Notes under the pieces: generated by a model | Database searches by the model: none | What the model saw: the letters and a program-made list of their open reading frames with translations, nothing else | Told to the model about the DNA's origin: nothing | Part shown: in pieces, positions 8,720-19,700 of the stretch | How positions within the stretch are numbered: position 1 is the first letter of the stretch | How the letters are laid out: each line of letters opens with the position of its first letter | Source: Streptosporangium sp. NBC_01495 | GTDB lineage: Bacteria; Actinomycetota; Actinomycetes; Streptosporangiales; Streptosporangiaceae | NCBI RefSeq assembly: GCF_036250735.1 | Contig: NZ_CP109430.1 | Span: 7,502,001 to 7,566,000, forward strand | Length of the DNA stretch: 64,000 nt | Reading direction: 5' to 3' | Program-made: the position numbers and the translations under genes

Positions 8720-10597
8720 ATGTCCCCCGAGCAGGTCGTCCTGCCGTACGCCACCTGGCCGTCGCCGGTCTCCACCTCCGACGTCGCCCGTTCCGGGCTG
8801 CGCCTCGGATATCCGACGGTGCTCGGCGAGGAGGTCTGGTGGACCGAGGACCGTCCCGCCGAGGGCGGGCGGACCACCATCGTGCACCGGAGCGCCGACG
8901 GCGCCCAGCGCGAGCTGCTGAGCGCGCCGTGGAGCGCCAGGACCAGGGTCCACGAGTACGGCGGACGGTCGTACGCGGTGGTGCCCGGCGAGGGTGTGGT
9001 GTTCACGAACTTCGCCGACCAGCGGCTCTACCTGCTGCCCACCGGCGGCGAGCCCCGGCCGCTCACGCCGGAGCCCGAGGAGCCGACGGCCCTGCGCTAC
9101 GCGGACCTGGTCGTCCACGACGGGCAGGTCTGGTGCGTCAGGGAGCGCCACGACGACGGCCGGGTGAGCCGGTCGATCGTGTCCATCCCGCTGTCCGGCG
9201 AGGGCGAGCCGCGCGAGCGGGTCGGCGGCCACGACTTCTACGCCGCCCCCACCATCTCCCCCGACGGCGAGCACCTGGCCTTCATCTGCTGGGACCACCC
9301 CCGGATGCCGTGGAACGGCACCGAGCTGTGGATCTCCCGGTTGGCCGACGACACCTCCTGGAAGGTCAAGGGCGGCACCTCCGAGTCGGTGCTCGCCCCG
9401 CGGTGGCGCGACGGGCAGAGCCTCTACCTGATCTCCGACTGGTCGGGCTGGTGGAACCTCTACCTGGTCGGGATATACGGCACCTCACCGAGAGCGCTCT
9501 ACCCGGCGGAGCAGGAGTTCGCGGGTCCGCTGTGGCAGCTCGGCGCGGTGCCGTACGCGCCGATGGCCGACGGGAGCCTCGCGGTCCTGCACGGGCGGGG
9601 CGACCTGCGGCTGGGGGTCTTCGACCCGGACAGTGGCGTGCTGAGCGACCTGGACGTGCCCTACAAGGGCTGGGACGCGGTGCTGGCCACCGACGGGCAC
9701 ACCCTGGTCGGGATCGGGTACGGCCCGGCGCTGCCCCGGTCGATCGTCAGGGTCGACACCGTGACCGAGCGGGTGGAGGAGCTCCGCCGGGACGTCAACG
9801 AGCTGCCCGACCCCGGCTACCTGCCACTCGCCAGGCCCGTGGAGTTCGAGACCCGGTTCGGGCGCGAGGTGCACGCCTTCCTCTATCCGCCGTCCAACCC
9901 CGTGGCGCGCGGCGAGGGCCCCGCGCCGTACGTCGTGTTCGTGCACGGCGGGCCCACCGGGCACAGCGTCGGCGCGCTCGACCTGGAGAAGGCGTTCTTC
10001 ACCAGCAGGGGCATCGGCGTGCTCGACGTCAACTACGGCGGTTCCACCGGTTACGGCCGCGTCTACCGCGAGCGGCTGCGCGGCCAGTGGGGCGTGGTCG
10101 ACGTCGAGGACTCGATCGCCGGCGCCGAGTGGCTCGCGGCGGAAGGGCTGGGCGACCCGGCGCGGATCGCGATCCGGGGCGGCAGCGCGGGCGGATGGAC
10201 GGTGATGGCGGCCTGCTGCGCGTCCGACACGTTCGCCGGGGGCGTCTCCTACTACGGCGTGAGCGCGCTCGCCAACTTCAGCGCGACCACCCACGACTTC
10301 GAGTCACGCTACATCGAGTGGCTGATCGGCCCGGAGGACCCCGCCCTGTACGCCTCGCGCGAGCCCGTCGGCCGGGTGGCGGGGGTGAGCTGTCCCATGC
10401 TGCTCCTGCAGGGCCTGTCCGACCCGGTGGTCCCTCCGGCGCAGTCGCAGGCCTTCGTCGACGCTCTCGCCGAACGCGGCGTTCCCTGCACCTACCTCAC
10501 GTTCGAGGGCGAGGCCCACGGCTTCCGCCGCGCCGAGACCCGCAGCGCGGCCCTGGCCACCGAGCTCGCCTTCTACCAGCAGATCTTCCACTCCTGA
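8720..10597 (+). CDS. S9 family (prolyl oligopeptidase-type) serine peptidase
   Basis: A 625-residue cytosolic peptidase with no signal peptide. Residues 1 to about 370 form a seven-bladed beta-propeller (repeated blocks such as ISPDGEHLAFICWDHPRMPW and LYLISDWSGWWNLYLV). The C-terminal alpha/beta-hydrolase domain has HGGPTGHS for the oxyanion region, the nucleophile elbow RGGSAGGWT, the Asp in LSDPVVPP and the His in EGEAHGF. This is the arrangement of acylaminoacyl-peptidase/dipeptidyl-peptidase-like members of S9C, which cleave short peptides. The ATG follows a GGGCAGG sequence. The gene stands alone, with terminators on both sides. The precise peptide substrate cannot be read from sequence. 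Confidence 0.93.
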   Translation: MSPEQVVLPYATWPSPVSTSDVARSGLRLGYPTVLGEEVWWTEDRPAEGGRTTIVHRSADGAQRELLSAPWSARTRVHEYGGRSYAVVPGEGVVFTNFADQRLYLLPTGGEPRPLTPEPEEPTALRYADLVVHDGQVWCVRERHDDGRVSRSIVSIPLSGEGEPRERVGGHDFYAAPTISPDGEHLAFICWDHPRMPWNGTELWISRLADDTSWKVKGGTSESVLAPRWRDGQSLYLISDWSGWWNLYLVGIYGTSPRALYPAEQEFAGPLWQLGAVPYAPMADGSLAVLHGRGDLRLGVFDPDSGVLSDLDVPYKGWDAVLATDGHTLVGIGYGPALPRSIVRVDTVTERVEELRRDVNELPDPGYLPLARPVEFETRFGREVHAFLYPPSNPVARGEGPAPYVVFVHGGPTGHSVGALDLEKAFFTSRGIGVLDVNYGGSTGYGRVYRERLRGQWGVVDVEDSIAGAEWLAAEGLGDPARIAIRGGSAGGWTVMAACCASDTFAGGVSYYGVSALANFSATTHDFESRYIEWLIGPEDPALYASREPVGRVAGVSCPMLLLQGLSDPVVPPAQSQAFVDALAERGVPCTYLTFEGEAHGFRRAETRSAALATELAFYQQIFHS

Positions 10598-10626
10598 GCG
10601 AAAGACCGGGACCGGACCGCCGGACG

Positions 10627-10641
10627 AGGGGCTGCGCCCCT
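10627..10641 (+). terminator. Short hairpin after the S9 peptidase gene
   Basis: AGGGGC and GCCCCT pair around a three-base loop, 30 bases past the stop codon. The remainder of the 326-base gap to rny holds only the tandem repeat described next. Confidence 0.5.
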
Positions 10642-10794
10642 GAAGGCCCGAAGGAGGGAACGGGCTGGACGGATCGGCGTGCCGGGCGATCGAACGAGCT
10701 CGCCCGGTTCGGCGGGCTCACCGGTGAGGCGGGGTCAGTGGGTTCGACGAGGCCGCCTGCTTCGGTGAGGGCGCCCGGCTCTGCGAGTGCGGTG

Positions 10795-10929
10795 GATTCG
10801 GCGGGTTCGGCGGGTTCGGCGGGTTCGACGGGTTCGACGGGTTCGACGGGTTCGACGGGTTCAGCAGGTTCAGCAGGTTCAGCAGGTTCGGCGGGTTCGG
10901 CGGGTTCGGCGGGTTCAGCGGGTTCAGCG
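10795..10929. repeat. 9-bp tandem repeat, 15 units, abutting the rny stop codon
   Basis: Units follow GGTTCGGCG with variants GGTTCGACG and GGTTCAGCA in blocks: 3 of the first type, 4 of the second, 3 of the third, then a return to the first. The blockwise variation suggests growth by slippage. The last unit contains the rny stop codon (minus strand), so the array is the start of the rny 3' untranslated region. In the plus-strand frame it would encode a Ser-Ala/Thr-Gly tripeptide repeat, but no gene there is credible. Confidence 0.9.
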
Positions 10930-12540
10930 GGCGAACTCGGTGGCCCGCGATTCGCGGACGACCGTGATGCGGATCTGGCCGGGGTAGGTGAGCTCCTCCT
11001 CGACCTGCTTGGCGACGTCGCGGGCGATCACCTGGGCCTGGATGTCGTCGACCGCGTCGGGCTTCACCATGACCCTGATCTCTCGCCCCGCCTGCATCGC
11101 GAAGACCTTCTCGACGCCCTCGTAGGAGGTGGCGATCTCCTCAAGGCGCTCCAGTCGCTTGACGTAGGCCTCCAGCGACTCGCGGCGGGCGCCGGGGCGG
11201 CTGCCGCTGATCGCGTCGGCGGCCTGGGTGAGGACGGCCTCGACGGTCTTGACCTCGACCTCGTTGTGGTGGGCCTCGATGGCGTGGACGACATCCTCGT
11301 GCTCGCCGTACCGTCTGGCGATCTCGGCGCCGATGAGCGCGTGGCTGCCCTCGACCTCATGGGTGAGCGCCTTGCCGATGTCATGCAGGAGCGTGCAGCG
11401 CTTGAGCAGCGTCGTGTCGAGCCGCAGCTCGGCCGCCATGATTCCGGCGATGTGGGCGGACTCGATGAGGTGGCCGAGCACGTTCTGCCCGTAGGAAGTG
11501 CGGTAACGGAGCTGACCGAGGAGGGTGACCAGCTCGGGATGCATGTCGGTGATGCCGAGCTCCACCAGGGCGTCCTCGCCCGCGCGCACGCACAGCTCCT
11601 GGACCTCGGCCTTGCTGCGCTCGTGGGCCTCCTCGATGCGCTGCGGATGGATACGGCCGTCGAGGACGAGTTTCTCCAGGGTCAGCCGCGCGGTCTCGCG
11701 GCGGACCGGGTCGAAGCACGACAGCAACACGGCTTCCGGCGTGTCGTCGATGATCAGGTTGACGCCGGTGGTCGACTCGAAGGCGCGGATGTTGCGACCC
11801 TCACGGCCGATGATGCGCCCCTTCATCTCGTCGCCCGGCAGGTGCAGGACGCTCACCACGGACTCGGCGGTCTGTTCGGTGGCCACCCGCTGGACCGCCA
11901 ATGTGACGATCTTGGTGGCGCGCTTCTCGCCCTCCTTACGGGCCTCGCCCTCGATCTCCCTGATGATCAGCGCGGCCTCGCGCTTGGCCTGGTTCTCGAT
12001 CTCCCGGACCAGCTCGGCCCTGGCCTGGTCGCTGGTGAGCCCGGACACCCGTTCCAGGATGGCTTTGCGCTCCTCGGCTACCCGTTCGAGATCCTCGCGG
12101 CGGTCGGCCAGCTCGGTCTCCGTCTCGGCGAGCTTGCGGGCCCGGTCGGCCTGGCGCCTGGCCTCCTCGTCGAGGCGCTGCTCCCGCTCGGCCAGCCGGT
12201 TCTCCCTGCGTTCGAGGTCGGACCGGAGCTCCTTGAGCTCGTACTTCAGGATCTTGCCCTCGGCCTCGGCCTCCTTGCGCATCTCGGCCGCCGCCTCGAC
12301 CGCCGTCTCCGACCTGCGCAGGAGCTCTCCGGCCTCGTCCTGGGCCTTCGCCCGGATGTCGGCGGCCTCGTGCCTGGCCTCCTCCAGGTGGGCCTCGGCC
12401 TCGGCCTCCTGCTCGGGGGTGGGGCCCTTCGGCACCGCCCCGACTCCACCGATGCGACGCAGCAACACGACCAGCACGGCTGTCATCACGGCGAGAGCCA
12501 CAACCGCCACTACCAACATGACGACCACGACCGGATCCAT
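10924..12540 (-). CDS. rny: Ribonuclease Y
   Basis: A membrane-tethered endoribonuclease that starts mRNA decay. From the ATG (ribosome site GGAAGGTGAGG) the protein is 538 residues. It has an N-terminal membrane helix ([24 protein letters not shown]), a long charged coiled coil to about residue 200, a KH RNA-binding domain with [11 protein letters not shown], and an HD domain with [14 protein letters not shown] giving the metal-binding His-Asp. The C terminus is the conserved QIRITVVRE region. Position next to recX-recA is usual in actinomycetes. The repeat array begins right at its stop codon. The alternative start nine codons upstream is less likely because it puts charged residues ahead of the membrane anchor and lacks a ribosome site. 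Confidence 0.95.
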   Translation of the reverse strand: MDPVVVVMLVVAVVALAVMTAVLVVLLRRIGGVGAVPKGPTPEQEAEAEAHLEEARHEAADIRAKAQDEAGELLRRSETAVEAAAEMRKEAEAEGKILKYELKELRSDLERRENRLAEREQRLDEEARRQADRARKLAETETELADRREDLERVAEERKAILERVSGLTSDQARAELVREIENQAKREAALIIREIEGEARKEGEKRATKIVTLAVQRVATEQTAESVVSVLHLPGDEMKGRIIGREGRNIRAFESTTGVNLIIDDTPEAVLLSCFDPVRRETARLTLEKLVLDGRIHPQRIEEAHERSKAEVQELCVRAGEDALVELGITDMHPELVTLLGQLRYRTSYGQNVLGHLIESAHIAGIMAAELRLDTTLLKRCTLLHDIGKALTHEVEGSHALIGAEIARRYGEHEDVVHAIEAHHNEVEVKTVEAVLTQAADAISGSRPGARRESLEAYVKRLERLEEIATSYEGVEKVFAMQAGREIRVMVKPDAVDDIQAQVIARDVAKQVEEELTYPGQIRITVVRESRATEFAR

Positions 12541-12826
12541 GCGCGCCTCACCTTCCTCGCGTCGCAAATATCAGGCACACGAGGGGTCACACGCACGGCA
12601 CGGAAAGCCCAAGAGGCGGCGCTGTCGGGACAGTGGTGAACCCAGAGGGGATCACCCACCGGCTGTTCCCGCCGGTCCGTCGTCCCGTCCTCATCCGTCA
12701 AGCCTGCTTGTCCGTATTACACCGCTATGACAATCCGCGCTGCGCGGAGTAACTCCTCACTGCCGTTGAGATTAAGCGTCAGAGAGGTAACGAGCAAGCA
12801 AAGACCCGCTGTCAAGCCGCTTTGAA

Positions 12827-13678
12827 CTAGTCGAGGGGATAGCCCGGATCCTCCGCGAATGGCGATGTTTCCGCCCCCTCGTCCTCCAGCACTTCGCGGA
12901 TGACGCGAAACGCCAGGCCCGGACCGTATCCCTTACGGGCGAGCATGCCCGCCAGTCTGCGGGTCCTGACCGCGGGCTCCAGGCCCCGGGTCGAAGAGAG
13001 CTTGCGTCGCACAAGGCGACGGGCGGTCTCCGCCTCCTCCTCGGGGTCGAGCTGATCCACCGCCTCATTCACGGTCTCCTCGTCCACCCCTCGGTGGCGG
13101 AGCTCCGAGGCGAGGGCCTTTCTGGCGAGCCCCCGCCCGGCGTGGCGCGAACTCACCCACGCGGCGGCGAACGCCTCGTCGTCGATGAGCCCGACCTCGG
13201 AGAAGCGGTCCAGCACGGCGTCCGCCGCCTCCTGGGGCACCTCGCGCTTGCGCAGCGCCTCCGCGAGCTGAGCTCGGGTGCGCGGCGCCATGGTCAGCAG
13301 CCGCAGGCAGATGCCTCGCGCCACCGCCTGCGGATCGGCCCCGGACCTCCGGCTCGCCGGAGCCCCCTCGGCCGACCCGCCGGACCCACCGAGTCCGTCG
13401 GATCCATCGGATCCATCCGGTCCGTCAGGCAGGAAGCCGGGGGAGGCATCCCCGGACCGCCGCCCGCCACGCCGGGAGGCACGCTTCTTCCGGCCTCGCG
13501 GCGCGTCATCCGCGGGTTCCGCGATCTCCTCGCGGAACCCTCCTTCCGGGACGGACGGACCGTAGTCGCGCCCGCGCCCACGCCTGCCCGGTGAGCCCGC
13601 CCGAGGTTCGTCGGGCCAGGCACCCCAGTCTCTCGGCCCGGCCTCGCCGGCCGGACCGGAGTCAGGTCCCGTCGTCAT
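12827..13678 (-). CDS. recX: RecA regulator RecX with long disordered N terminus
   Basis: RecX modulates RecA filament growth. The conserved three-helix repeats run from about residue 110 (DPQAVARGICLRLLTMAPRTR) to the end, with LIDDEAFAAAWV, LARKALASELRHRGV and ARKGYGPGLAFRVIREVL, all typical. The first ~110 residues are a Gly/Arg/Asp/Ser-rich extension with short repeats (GPDGSDGSDGLGGSGG), much longer than in Escherichia coli RecX. It starts 14 bases after the recA stop on the same strand, so the two are co-transcribed from the SOS-controlled promoter. The exact start is uncertain because of the low-complexity N terminus. Confidence 0.92.
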   Translation of the reverse strand: MTTGPDSGPAGEAGPRDWGAWPDEPRAGSPGRRGRGRDYGPSVPEGGFREEIAEPADDAPRGRKKRASRRGGRRSGDASPGFLPDGPDGSDGSDGLGGSGGSAEGAPASRRSGADPQAVARGICLRLLTMAPRTRAQLAEALRKREVPQEAADAVLDRFSEVGLIDDEAFAAAWVSSRHAGRGLARKALASELRHRGVDEETVNEAVDQLDPEEEAETARRLVRRKLSSTRGLEPAVRTRRLAGMLARKGYGPGLAFRVIREVLEDEGAETSPFAEDPGYPLD

Positions 13679-13692
13679 CGATCAGCCCGGAT

Positions 13693-14835
<1,143 letters not shown>

Positions 14836-14942
14836 GGGAGCCCCCTGAAGGGTCGCGGGTTGGATCGGTTGCCAGAAAGCTACGGGGTGCCGCCGACAAT
14901 TTCGGGAGGGCACGCCAGGAGCGACGGCCTGTTCAATATAGC

Positions 14943-14956
14943 CGAACGACTGTTCG
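14943..14956. promoter_or_regulatory. LexA-binding SOS box of recA
   Basis: CGAAC-GACT-GTTCG fits the actinobacterial and Gram-positive LexA consensus CGAAC(N4)GTTCG exactly. It lies 108 bases upstream of the recA start. The 316-base gap between recA and the divergent gene at 15152 contains this site and no other gene. Confidence 0.9.
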
Positions 14957-15151
14957 ATCGCCGCCCGTTGGCACCACGGGTTACGGGAGTCGCGAACCAC
15001 CACGGAGGCCCCCGCGCATGACCGGGCACGACCGGCGGGTCACCGCCCCGAAGAGTACGGAACCCATCCGGGAGGCGACATTTCCGAGAATTACCTTGGG
15101 CCTGTTGTAACCAGGCTGACCTGGGGTGATCCTGAGGGGAAACGACCCGAG

Positions 15152-15439
15152 GTGCCCAACGTGCCCAACGCGTTCACGCAGCAACGCCTAGCCCATCTCG
15201 ATTCCCTCGCCACCGAACTGCGACAACGGGGGCTGGCGAGCCGCACCCTCGGCGGCACCGCCCCGGTGCTGTGGGTATGGCATCCGGACAGCCTCCGGCA
15301 GACCATCGTCTTCGCCACCCCGGTCAGGGACGGCTGGCTGTTCCTGTGGTCACCGGACGGCGAGGAGAGCGCCGACGATCCCGCGCACGCGGCCGACTCG
15401 GTGGAGAAGCTCCTCGCCCCGCTCCCGGGGCCGTCCTGA
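15152..15439 (+). CDS. Small conserved hypothetical protein
   Basis: A 95-residue soluble protein from a GTG start, with AGGGGA about 12 bases upstream; a second GTG three codons later is equally possible. The sequence has a helical N-terminal half (TQQRLAHLDSLATELRQRGL) and a beta-rich middle with several aromatic residues (PVLWVWHPDSLRQTIVFATPVRDGWLFLWSPDG). No catalytic or binding motif is visible. It is divergent from recA, and codon use is normal for the window, with strong GC bias at third positions. Proteins of this size and pattern are common in actinomycete genomes, but I do not know a function. Confidence 0.7.
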   Translation: MPNVPNAFTQQRLAHLDSLATELRQRGLASRTLGGTAPVLWVWHPDSLRQTIVFATPVRDGWLFLWSPDGEESADDPAHAADSVEKLLAPLPGPS

Positions 15440-15465
15440 CCGGCCCTCCCCCGGTCTCCCCGGCC

Positions 15466-15478
15466 GGGGCTTCGCCCC
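15466..15478 (+). terminator. Small hairpin after the 15152-15439 gene
   Basis: GGGGC-TTC-GCCCC lies 27 bases after the stop codon. The stem is short, so confidence is low. The region from here to 15620 contains further C-rich tracts and no gene. Confidence 0.35.
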
Positions 15479-15620
15479 AACCCCGGAAAACCTTCGGGCT
15501 TCACTCCGGCACTCCGGGCTCTCACGTACTCCCCGGCTCCCCGGTCCCCGGACTTTCGGGTACTCCTCGGATCTTCGCGTTCCTCTCCGGGCTCACCGGC
15601 CCCCTCGGGCTCATCGGCCC

Positions 15621-15815
15621 TCAGCGGAGCCTGGGCGAGACGTCGGTCACCCCGCACACGGCGCGCCAGACCTCCTTGGTCCCGACGCCTTCGGCCAGTG
15701 CCTGGATCACGGTCCGGCCGCCGAGATCGGCGATGACGTAGTCGCGGGCCCACGAATCGGCGTACTGGTCGCCGAAGTGTGACTTCATCCGCTTCCAGAA
15801 TTCCGACAGGCGCAT
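15621..15815 (-). CDS. DUF3046 family protein
   Basis: A 64-residue protein (MRLSEFWKRMKSHFGDQYA...) that matches the actinobacterial DUF3046 family along its full length: a conserved N terminus with LSEFW.RM...FG, the central WA.DYV...LGG.T and the C-terminal region with VWRAVC. This family is typically encoded near recA in actinomycetes, as it is here. Its molecular function is not known. It faces the hypothetical gene at 15152-15439. Confidence 0.92.
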   Translation of the reverse strand: MRLSEFWKRMKSHFGDQYADSWARDYVIADLGGRTVIQALAEGVGTKEVWRAVCGVTDVSPRLR

Positions 15816-15995
15816 GCCCCAAGTATGGATCCACTCCGGTGTGCCATGGCCCGTCCCGGCACGACTCCGGGCCGTCGGCCGCCCCGCGTCCAGGTCCCAC
15901 GGCCCGACGGGACCGGGACGGGGACGGGAGACGTACGGGGGAAGGACCGCCGCAGATGGGAGCCCGGACGGCCGGGGAGGTCGGGTACGGAGTCG

Positions 15996-16484
15996 TCAGA
16001 GCACGCGGGAGCCGTACATCTCGCCGAGGGGGTCGGCGAGCAGCTCCAGGCGGGCCCCGTCGGGGTCGGCGAAGTAGATGGACGCGCCGCTCTCGACCGT
16101 GTGCGGCACGCCCGCCGCCTCCAGCTTGCCCCGCAGGCGCTCCCACGTGGAGGGATCGACGGAGATCGCGACGTGGTGGAGCCCGCCGAGGACCTCTTTG
16201 TAGGGGCCGAGGTCCAGGCCGGGGAAGTCGAAGAAGGCGAGGAGGTTGCCGTTGCCGATGTCGAAGAAGAAGTGGTTCGATCCCCGGTAGTCACGGTTCT
16301 CGAAGATCTCCGTGAGCGGGAACTCCAGGAGGTCCTGATAGAACGCGATCGTCGTCTCGACGTCGGAGGAGATCAGCGCGAAGTGGTGCAGCCCCCTCGC
16401 GCTGCTCGGCGGGCGGTGTGCCCTGAGGTGCTCCGCCTTGATCCGCTCACGTGTCGCCTCGATGGCCTGATGATCGATGCTCAC
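15996..16484 (-). CDS. VOC (glyoxalase/extradiol dioxygenase superfamily) protein
   Basis: About 162 residues with two beta-alpha-beta-beta-beta modules. The first begins at GLHHFALISSDVETTIAFYQDLLEFPLTEI, the second at GGLHHVAISVDPSTWERL. Likely metal ligands are the His of LHHFAL, the His of LHHVAI and the Glu of GARLELLADP. The chosen GTG (VSIDHQAIEATRER) has a GGTGAG ribosome site; a TTG six codons upstream is the alternative. Members of this superfamily act as lyases, dioxygenases or resistance proteins, and the substrate cannot be deduced here. It is a single gene, with the lhr gene divergent from it. Confidence 0.85.
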   Translation of the reverse strand: MSIDHQAIEATRERIKAEHLRAHRPPSSARGLHHFALISSDVETTIAFYQDLLEFPLTEIFENRDYRGSNHFFFDIGNGNLLAFFDFPGLDLGPYKEVLGGLHHVAISVDPSTWERLRGKLEAAGVPHTVESGASIYFADPDGARLELLADPLGEMYGSRVL

Positions 16485-16769
16485 CGTTAGCTCACCACTC
16501 AATGCGTCGTGTGTTCGTCAAAGCCATGTCCGTGACGACAGGGAGCCAACCTATCCCGGACGTCATGTCCCGGTGGCGAGGCCTCGGGAACGCCTCGGGG
16601 CGCGGTCTCCCGAGGTCCGGCCGCGAGATCGGTGGATCATTTATCCGCAGGTGACGCACGGGCCGTCCGCTCCCGTCCGCCGGTCGGCGGTGGCGGGTTC
16701 TGTCGGTGGTGCCGTGCAGTATGGGCGGTGACCCGGTTGGTCGGCCGGACCGGGAGTCAGGGGGCGACG

Positions 16770-19700
16770 ATGAGTGAGACGACGGGCGCGGGCGGAGCGC
16801 TCGACCACTTCACCCGGATGACCAGAGACTGGTTCACCGGGGCGTTCGCCGCGCCGACGGCCGCGCAGGAGGGGGCGTGGGCGGCGATCGCCCGGGGTGA
16901 CAACACCCTGGTGGTCGCGCCCACCGGCTCCGGCAAGACGCTCGCCGCCTTCCTGTGGTCGCTTGACCGGCTCGCCTCCTCCGCTCCCGGCTCCCCCTCA
17001 GGCGCCGGAGGCGCCATCGCGAGCGCGGACACCCCGGCGGGCGGCGCCGTCACGGGCGTCCCGGGCACCCGCGCGGGCTCGACGGACGGCGGGAGTTCGG
17101 CGGATACGGACACGGCGGGCGGTGCGGGCACCCGAGGCGGGCGGAGGCGTTCGCGGGGGGACGGCGAGCCGGTGAGGCGGTGCCGGGTCCTGTACGTGTC
17201 GCCGCTCAAGGCCCTGGCGGTCGACGTCGAGCGCAACCTCCGGGCGCCGCTGGCCGGGCTGGGGCAGACCGCGCGGCGGCTCGGTCTCCCGGTGCCGGAC
17301 ATCTCGGTGGCGATCCGGTCCGGCGACACCTCCCCCGAGGAGCGGCGCCGGTTCGCGACCAGGCCGTCCGACATCCTGATCACCACCCCCGAGTCGCTGT
17401 TCCTGCTGCTCACCAGCCAGGCCCGCGAGGCGTTGCGCGGCGTGGAGACGGTCATCGTCGACGAGGTGCACGCGGTGGCGGCCACCAAGCGCGGCGCGCA
17501 CCTGGCCCTCAGCCTGGAGCGGCTCGACACCCTCCTGCCCCGGCCCGCCCAGCGGATCGGCCTGTCGGCGACCGTGCGGCCGGTGAGCGAGGTGGCCGCC
17601 TTCCTGGGCGGGGCGCGCCCGGCGACCGTGGTCCAGCCGCCTTCCGACAAGGAGATCGAGGTCGAGGTGGTCGTCCCGATCGAGGACATGACCGAGCTCG
17701 ACACGCCTCCCGCCTCCCCCGCCCCCGACGACGACCGCTGGCTGACCGAGACCCCGGCCAGGCGGTCGATCTGGCCGCATGTGGAGGAGCGACTGTTCGA
17801 GCTGATCCGGAGCCACAATTCCACGATCGTGTTCGCCAACTCCCGGCGGCTGGCCGAGAGGCTGTGCACCCGCCTCAACGAGCTGGCGTGGGAGCGGCGG
17901 GAGGACGGCGGGGAACGCGCCGGGGAGAGCGCGGAGGCGGATCCGGTGCACTGGGCCGAGGGGTTCCCCGGGCCGCCGGCCTCCGTCTCCACCCCGGCGG
18001 CGATGATGGCGCAGGCCGGCGCGGCCAAGGGGGTCGTCCCGGAGATCGTGAGGGCCCACCACGGTTCGGTGTCGAAGGAGGAGCGCTCCCAGATCGAGGA
18101 GGCGCTCAAGTCCGGGCGGCTGCCCGCCGTGGTCGCGACCTCCAGCCTGGAACTCGGCATCGACATGGGCGCGGTCGACCTGGTGGCCTGCGTCGGGGCG
18201 CCGCCGAGCGTGGCGAGCGGCCTGCAGCGGATCGGCCGGGCCGGGCACCAGGTGGGGGCCGTCTCGCGCGGCGTGATCTTCCCCAAGTACCGGGGGGACC
18301 TGGTCCAGACGGCCGTGGTGGCCGAGCGGATGAGAAGCGGGGAGATCGAGGACCTGCGTTACCCGCGCAACCCTCTCGACGTGCTCGCCCAGCAGATCGT
18401 GGCGATGACCGCGCTGGACGAGTGGACGGTCGACGAGCTGGAGGAGGTCGTGCGGCGAGCCGCCCCCTACCGGACGTTGCCCAGGAGCGCGCTGGAGGCG
18501 ACGCTCGACATGCTCGCCGGGCGCTACCCGAGCGAGGAGTTCGCCGAGTTGCGGCCGCGCATCGTCTGGGACCGGGTGACCGGCACCCTGCGGGGCCGTC
18601 CCGGGGCCCAGCGGCTGGCGGTCACCAACGGCGGCACGATTCCCGACCGGGGGCTGTTCGGCGTGTTCCTGGTCGGGGAGAAGTCCTCCCGGGTGGGTGA
18701 GCTGGACGAGGAGATGGTCTACGAGTCGCGGGCCGGGGACGTGTTCGTGCTGGGCGCGACCTCCTGGCGGATCGAGGAGATCACGGCCGATCGGGTGCTG
18801 GTCACACCGGCCCCCGGCCAGCCGGGAAAGCTCCCGTTCTGGCACGGCGACACCGCCGGGCGGCCGGCGGAGCTGGGGAGGGCCATCGGCGCGTTCCTCC
18901 GCGAGATGTCGGCGGCGGGCGCGGACGCCGAGGCGGGAGGCGGGGGCACCCGAGGCGCGAGGACGGGTGAGGCGAAAGCGGGAGTCACGGGAGCGGGACG
19001 CGGAGAAGCCGGGAACCCGGGGACGGGAAACGGGGAAGCGGGGAACACGAAGGCGGGACGCGGAGAAGCGGGACACGGGGAAGCGGGAGCGGGGAACGCG
19101 GCGCGGGAGGTCGCCCTGAAGCGGATCAGGGCGGCGGGGCTGGACGAGTTCGCCGCCGCCAACCTGCTCTCCTACCTGGCGGAGCAGCGGCAGGCGACCG
19201 GTTACGTGCCGGACGACAGGACGTTGCTGGTCGAGCGCTTCCACGACGAGCTGGGCGACTGGCGGGTGGTGGTGCACTCCCCGTACGGGGCGCGGGTGCA
19301 CGCGCCGTGGGCGCTGGCGATCGGGCGGCGGCTGCGGGAGCGCTACGGCGTCGATGTGCAGGCCGTGCACTCCGACGACGGGATCGTGCTGCGTATCCCC
19401 GACACGCTCTCCGACCCCCCGTCCGATGTCGCGGTCTTCGACGCGGACGAGATCGAGCGGATCGTCACCGAGGAGCTGGGCGGCTCGGCGCTGTTCGCGG
19501 CGCGGTTCCGCGAGTGCGCGGGGCGGTCCCTGCTGCTGCCGCGCCGCGTGCCGGGCAGGCGGTCGCCGCTCTGGCAGCAGCGGCAGCGCGCCTCCCACCT
19601 GCTGAACGTGGCGGGCCGCTACGGGTCGTTCCCCGTGGTGCTGGAGACGATGCGCGAGTGTCTCCAGGACGTGTTCGACGTGCCGGGGCTGGTCCGGCTG

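Noticed and set aside
10787-10987. A frame encoding Arg-Val repeats over the 9-bp array
   Set aside because: It exists only because a 9-bp repeat is open in all frames; no ribosome site or conserved flanks.
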